Assembly (NCBI RefSeq): GCF_025717065.2
Contig: NZ_JAOVZO020000017.1
Location: 496,001 to 560,000, forward strand
Direction of reading: 5' to 3'
Length of the DNA stretch: 64,000 bases
Source: Tahibacter soli
Lineage (GTDB): Bacteria > Pseudomonadota > Gammaproteobacteria > Xanthomonadales > Rhodanobacteraceae
Each line of letters starts with the position of its first letter. The first letter of the stretch is position 1. The position numbers and the translations under genes are program-made. Positions 61,425-64,000 of the stretch are shown here, in pieces. The notes beneath the pieces were generated by a model. It did no database searches. It was not told the DNA's origin and was given only the letters and a program-made list of their open reading frames with translations.

Positions 61425-62042
61425 ATGCTTTCCGAAGACTCGACCGGCAGCCCGAGCGCGCGACTGATCGAGCGGATCCGATCGGGCGATCGCAATGCCG
61501 AGCGCGAATTGTGGCTCGCCCATGCCGCGACCCTCACGCTGATCGTGCGCCGCCGCACGCGCAATCCTGACCTGACCCAGGACGTCGTGCAGGAGACCTT
61601 TCGCGTCGCGATCGGCCACCTGCGCGCCGGCCGCATCGAAAAGCCCGACGCGCTCGGCGGCTTTCTGCGCGGCATCGCGCTCAACGTCCTGTCCGTATCG
61701 CGCCGCAACGACCACCGCGAAGCGCATCTGGACGACGACGACTCGCACGTCGAACTCGTCGACGAAGGACGCAGCCCGTTCGAAACCGTCTCGCTCGCGC
61801 AGCGCCAGGAGTTCGTGCGCAAGCTGATCGCCGAGCTGCCGATCGAACGCGACCGGCAGCTGCTCTGGCACTACTACGTGCTCGACGAAGAAAAAAACGA
61901 CGTCTGCTCGTCGCTCGGTTTGACCGCAGGCCATTTCGACCGCGTGCTGCACCGGGCTCGCACGCGTTTTCGCGAACTTGTCGAGCGCAGCGCCGACAGC
62001 CGCCAAAAGGAGGTTGGCCATGCCGACTACATCGACCGCTGA
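61425..62042 (+). CDS. ECF-type RNA polymerase sigma factor
   Basis: A 205-residue sigma factor. Region 2 spans residues 15-90 (ELWLAHAATLTLIVRRRTRN, then PDLTQDVVQETFRVAIGHLR and GFLRGIALNVLSVSRRND). Region 4 spans 135-190 (LPIERDRQLLWHYYVLDEEK, then LGLTAGHFDRVLHRARTRFR). ATG at 61425 is chosen because homology begins there and TATACT lies upstream. It overlaps the next gene by 23 bases and heads a four-gene unit with a membrane protein and a trypsin-like protease. Confidence 0.83.
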   Translation: MLSEDSTGSPSARLIERIRSGDRNAERELWLAHAATLTLIVRRRTRNPDLTQDVVQETFRVAIGHLRAGRIEKPDALGGFLRGIALNVLSVSRRNDHREAHLDDDDSHVELVDEGRSPFETVSLAQRQEFVRKLIAELPIERDRQLLWHYYVLDEEKNDVCSSLGLTAGHFDRVLHRARTRFRELVERSADSRQKEVGHADYIDR

Positions 62043-62745
62043 CTTGTTGCAGCGCAAGCTCGCCGATCCGGCCGAGCGCCAGCGCCTGATCGCCGCGTAC
62101 GTGCGCGAAACCCTGCCGCCGGACGTCGTCGACGCGTTCGAAACCCGGTTGTTCGACGCGCCCGATCTCGCGGCCGACGTCGCCGCCGAAGCGTGCCTGC
62201 GCGACACGTACCGCTCGATGAGCGCCGACGAGGCGCTGATCCGGCCACTCGTCGCCCAGACGCCCCGCCGCGAACGCCGCATCGGCCTCGCGCTGGCCGC
62301 GGGCCTCGCCGCCGGCGCATTGCTGCCGAGCCTCATGTGGTGGCGCGCCGAACAGCGCGTGTCGTTCGCCGAACTCGGCGCGGCGCCGCGACCGGTCGCC
62401 GAGTCGGTCGCCGTGTTCGCGTTGACCGGCGCGCGTCGTTTGGAGACGCAGGCGCCGGCGCAAAACGTGCCGCTGCCGGACGCGTCGCGTCTGGCGCTGC
62501 AGGTGCCCGCGCCGAACGAAAAAGGTCCGTACCGCGTGCGCCTCGTGCGCGACGGCACGCCGCAGCCGATCGCCGAGGCGATCGTCGCGAACGACGACGA
62601 GGGCTATCTCGGGTTCGGCATCGAGACGGCCGGCCTGCGCGGCGTCGCGTCGGCGAAGCTCGTCGTCGACGTGCGGCGCGGCGACGAATGGGTCGCGAGC
62701 GGTGCGTATCCTTTGAATTTTGTCGCCGGCGCGGAGCGCCGGTGA
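62020..62745 (+). CDS. Single-pass membrane protein, candidate anti-sigma factor
   Basis: A 241-residue protein. The N-terminal 85 residues are helical and charged (LLQRKLADPAERQRLIAAYV, then LPPDVVDAFETRLFDAPDL), like the cytoplasmic part of anti-sigma factors but without a zinc-finger HxxxCxxC. One membrane helix (RIGLALAAGLAAGALLPSLM) leads to a periplasmic beta-rich domain (residues 110-241). ATG at 62020 is preceded by AAGGAGG at a good spacing. Overlap with the sigma gene and topology suggest that it controls that sigma factor; this is inferred. Confidence 0.75.
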   Translation: MPTTSTADLLQRKLADPAERQRLIAAYVRETLPPDVVDAFETRLFDAPDLAADVAAEACLRDTYRSMSADEALIRPLVAQTPRRERRIGLALAAGLAAGALLPSLMWWRAEQRVSFAELGAAPRPVAESVAVFALTGARRLETQAPAQNVPLPDASRLALQVPAPNEKGPYRVRLVRDGTPQPIAEAIVANDDEGYLGFGIETAGLRGVASAKLVVDVRRGDEWVASGAYPLNFVAGAERR

Positions 62746-62768
62746 CGTCTACGCGGGGAGAGAGAAAA

Positions 62769-63149
62769 ATGTCGGCACAACTTCAATTCGACGGCTGGCC
62801 CGATCACATCGCGGCGACCGCCTGGCGCTTCGAGCGCGTCACCACGACGCCGTCGCGCCGGGCGCTGCTGCTCAAGGGCGACAAGCTGATCTTCCAGTAC
62901 ACGAGCGCCGACCGCAGCACCGCGGAAGTCGTCGTGCTGCAGGGGCCGGACGGCCTGGTCGACGCGCACGGCGGACCGATCAAGCTCAGCGTGACCGACC
63001 CCGCCGCCGCGACGCTCGAATACCGCTCGGAGAGCTACGGCCGCGTCATGTCGTTCTACGTCAGCGAAGGCAAGCTGATCTACCGCGCGATGTACGAATG
63101 CGAACCGCACTGCCACCCCGACGAGGGCGGCGAGGGCGATCCGTGGTGA
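62769..63149 (+). CDS. Small unknown protein with C-terminal Cys/His/acidic cluster
   Basis: A 126-residue soluble protein with no signal peptide or known domain. It is beta-rich (RRALLLKGDKLIFQYTSADR, then STAEVVVLQGPDGLVDAHGG) and ends YECEPHCHPDEGGEGDPW, a cluster that could bind a metal. ATG at 62769 follows GGGGAGAGA. It is 23 bases after the membrane protein and 16 bases before the protease, so it belongs to the same unit. Confidence 0.72.
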   Translation: MSAQLQFDGWPDHIAATAWRFERVTTTPSRRALLLKGDKLIFQYTSADRSTAEVVVLQGPDGLVDAHGGPIKLSVTDPAAATLEYRSESYGRVMSFYVSEGKLIYRAMYECEPHCHPDEGGEGDPW

Positions 63150-63165
63150 AACCCCGGAGGGCGGG

Positions 63166-63870
63166 GTGAGCGCGGACGCGCGCCGCTGTTGGCAGACGGC
63201 GACGCGCGCCTGCGCAATCCCCATTCCCCGCGATCAGGTCCATGCGCGCGGCGGCGAGTGTCTCGTCGCCGCGTGGCGCCCGCGAGCCGATGCCGCGCCG
63301 CGCATTCTTCTGTCCGCGCCCTCCACCGCGTTTCTCGTTTCGCCGCGGCACGTGATGACCGCGGCGCACGCGTTGCCGCCGCAAGGCGATCCCGATGTCG
63401 TCTACGCGTTCGGCTACGCCGCCGACACCTTTCGCGCCGCCGAGCGCGGACTGCCGGCGTACTTCGAGCTGCGGGCCGCGTCGGTGTTCCGCGTGCGCGC
63501 GGTCGAGCGGCGCGTGCTCGGCGTACGCGAAGGCGACTGCGCGCTGATCGAACTCGAGCGCGACGTGCCGGCCGACGTCGCCGTGCCGCTGACGTTCGCG
63601 TCGCGTGAGCCGCAGCTCGGCGAGCCCATTGCACTGGCCGGTTGCGCCGACGGACAACCGGTGGCGATGCGCGACGGCAGCGTGCTCGGCTTCGACGCGA
63701 TATGGCTCGATCACGACGTCGAAGCGGGGCCGGGCTGGTCCGGCGCGCCGGTGCTCGATGCGCAAGGCGGCGTGCTCGCGACGCATACCGGCACGGCGGT
63801 CGGCGCGGCGCTGGCGGCGAGCGCGGTCGCCGGCGGCGTGCGGCGGATGCGCGGCAGTCGCGTCGTCTAG
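63166..63870 (+). CDS. Trypsin-like serine protease
   Basis: A 234-residue chymotrypsin-fold protease. The catalytic His is in SPRHVMTAAHALPPQG, Asp in REGDCALIELERDVP and Ser in VEAGPGWSGAPVLDAQGGVL. There is no evident signal peptide, so it is probably cytoplasmic, unlike HtrA/DegP, and no PDZ domain is present. The GTG start is 16 bases after the small unknown gene. Trypsin-like proteases behind ECF sigma factors occur in multi-gene bacterial stress or conflict systems, but the operon context beyond this gene points the other way (the next gene is on the minus strand). Confidence 0.82.
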   Translation: MSADARRCWQTATRACAIPIPRDQVHARGGECLVAAWRPRADAAPRILLSAPSTAFLVSPRHVMTAAHALPPQGDPDVVYAFGYAADTFRAAERGLPAYFELRAASVFRVRAVERRVLGVREGDCALIELERDVPADVAVPLTFASREPQLGEPIALAGCADGQPVAMRDGSVLGFDAIWLDHDVEAGPGWSGAPVLDAQGGVLATHTGTAVGAALAASAVAGGVRRMRGSRVV

Positions 63871-64000
63871 CCGCGCGGCGCGACCGAGACCGCCCGCGTT
63901 TCGGCGGCCTTCTGCGGCGACGGCTTCGCCTTCAATCGCGCGAACGCATCGACCGCGAGCGCCATGCCGACCAGCGCCACGATCCACAGCATCGCCTCGC
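63867..64000 (-). CDS. C-terminal part of a small membrane protein (cut by window end)
   Basis: An open minus-strand frame enters from the window end and stops with TAG at 63867-63869. The visible part has a membrane helix (MLWIVALVGMALAVDAFARL) and a short Lys/Pro/Ala-rich tail ending SVAPRG. An ATG at 63992 would make a 41-residue protein, but the true start may be outside. It overlaps the protease stop by three to four bases. Codon choice (G/C third positions) supports coding. Confidence 0.4.
   Translation of the reverse strand, partial: EAMLWIVALVGMALAVDAFARLKAKPSPQKAAETRAVSVAPRG

Overview
The window comes from a high-GC gammaproteobacterium, most likely of the order Lysobacterales (Xanthomonadales), perhaps Rhodanobacteraceae. 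The main grounds are a 621-residue RpoD of Xanthomonas type, the lpxL/dtd/rpoD neighbourhood, a stand-alone NtrX-like regulator followed by a small TPR protein, and several secreted proteins ending in the short tail D-x-I-F-x-D-G-F-E, which I associate with this group. Family assignments come from reading the sequence; no database was searched.

Bases 1-13,500 hold cell-envelope and regulatory genes. These are a GT2 and a GT39-type glycosyltransferase, an NtrX-like regulator with a TPR partner, an RND efflux operon (adaptor and permease) that runs without a stop codon into a MipA/OmpV outer-membrane gene, a divergent two-component system with two PmrA/QseB-like boxes between the operons, an LpxL-type acyltransferase and dtd. 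rpoD and a membrane protein follow, then a cobalamin-type uptake operon (btuC-btuD-btuF) on the minus strand and a secreted PQQ-dependent sugar dehydrogenase.

Bases 21,500-33,500 are a mosaic of small accessory genes: DUF2058, a YgjP-like metalloprotease, GNAT, a tRNA-Ile2(CAU) gene with a decayed upstream copy, a GAF/degenerate GGDEF protein, a secreted beta-helix protein, an S41 protease, an AlkD-like protein, an ArsR/SRPBCC pair, PaiB, Sel1, VOC, a HigBA toxin-antitoxin pair and a TetR regulator facing a thiolase. Bases 34,700-44,500 carry an MFS exporter, a long di-heme DUF1111 oxidoreductase behind a dyad-rich intergenic region, two SDRs with a LysR regulator, a Panacea-domain (antitoxin-like) gene with a small unknown partner, an orphan HipB-like regulator with a striking concentric dyad, and a MocR/PdxR regulator.

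From 44,600 to the end come a GST, an EamA transporter fused to two thioredoxin-like domains, a cupin, an M48 protease, a TetR regulator, an ECF sigma/FecR/TonB-receptor triad, a subtilase and a HExxHxxGxxH metalloprotease (both secreted, both with the tail), an ArsR-like regulator, and a cassette of ECF sigma factor, membrane protein, small unknown protein and trypsin-like protease. The best candidates for something undescribed are the shared DGFE tail, the Panacea pair with its convergent orphan HipB-like gene, and the three-domain EamA-TlpA-redoxin protein.
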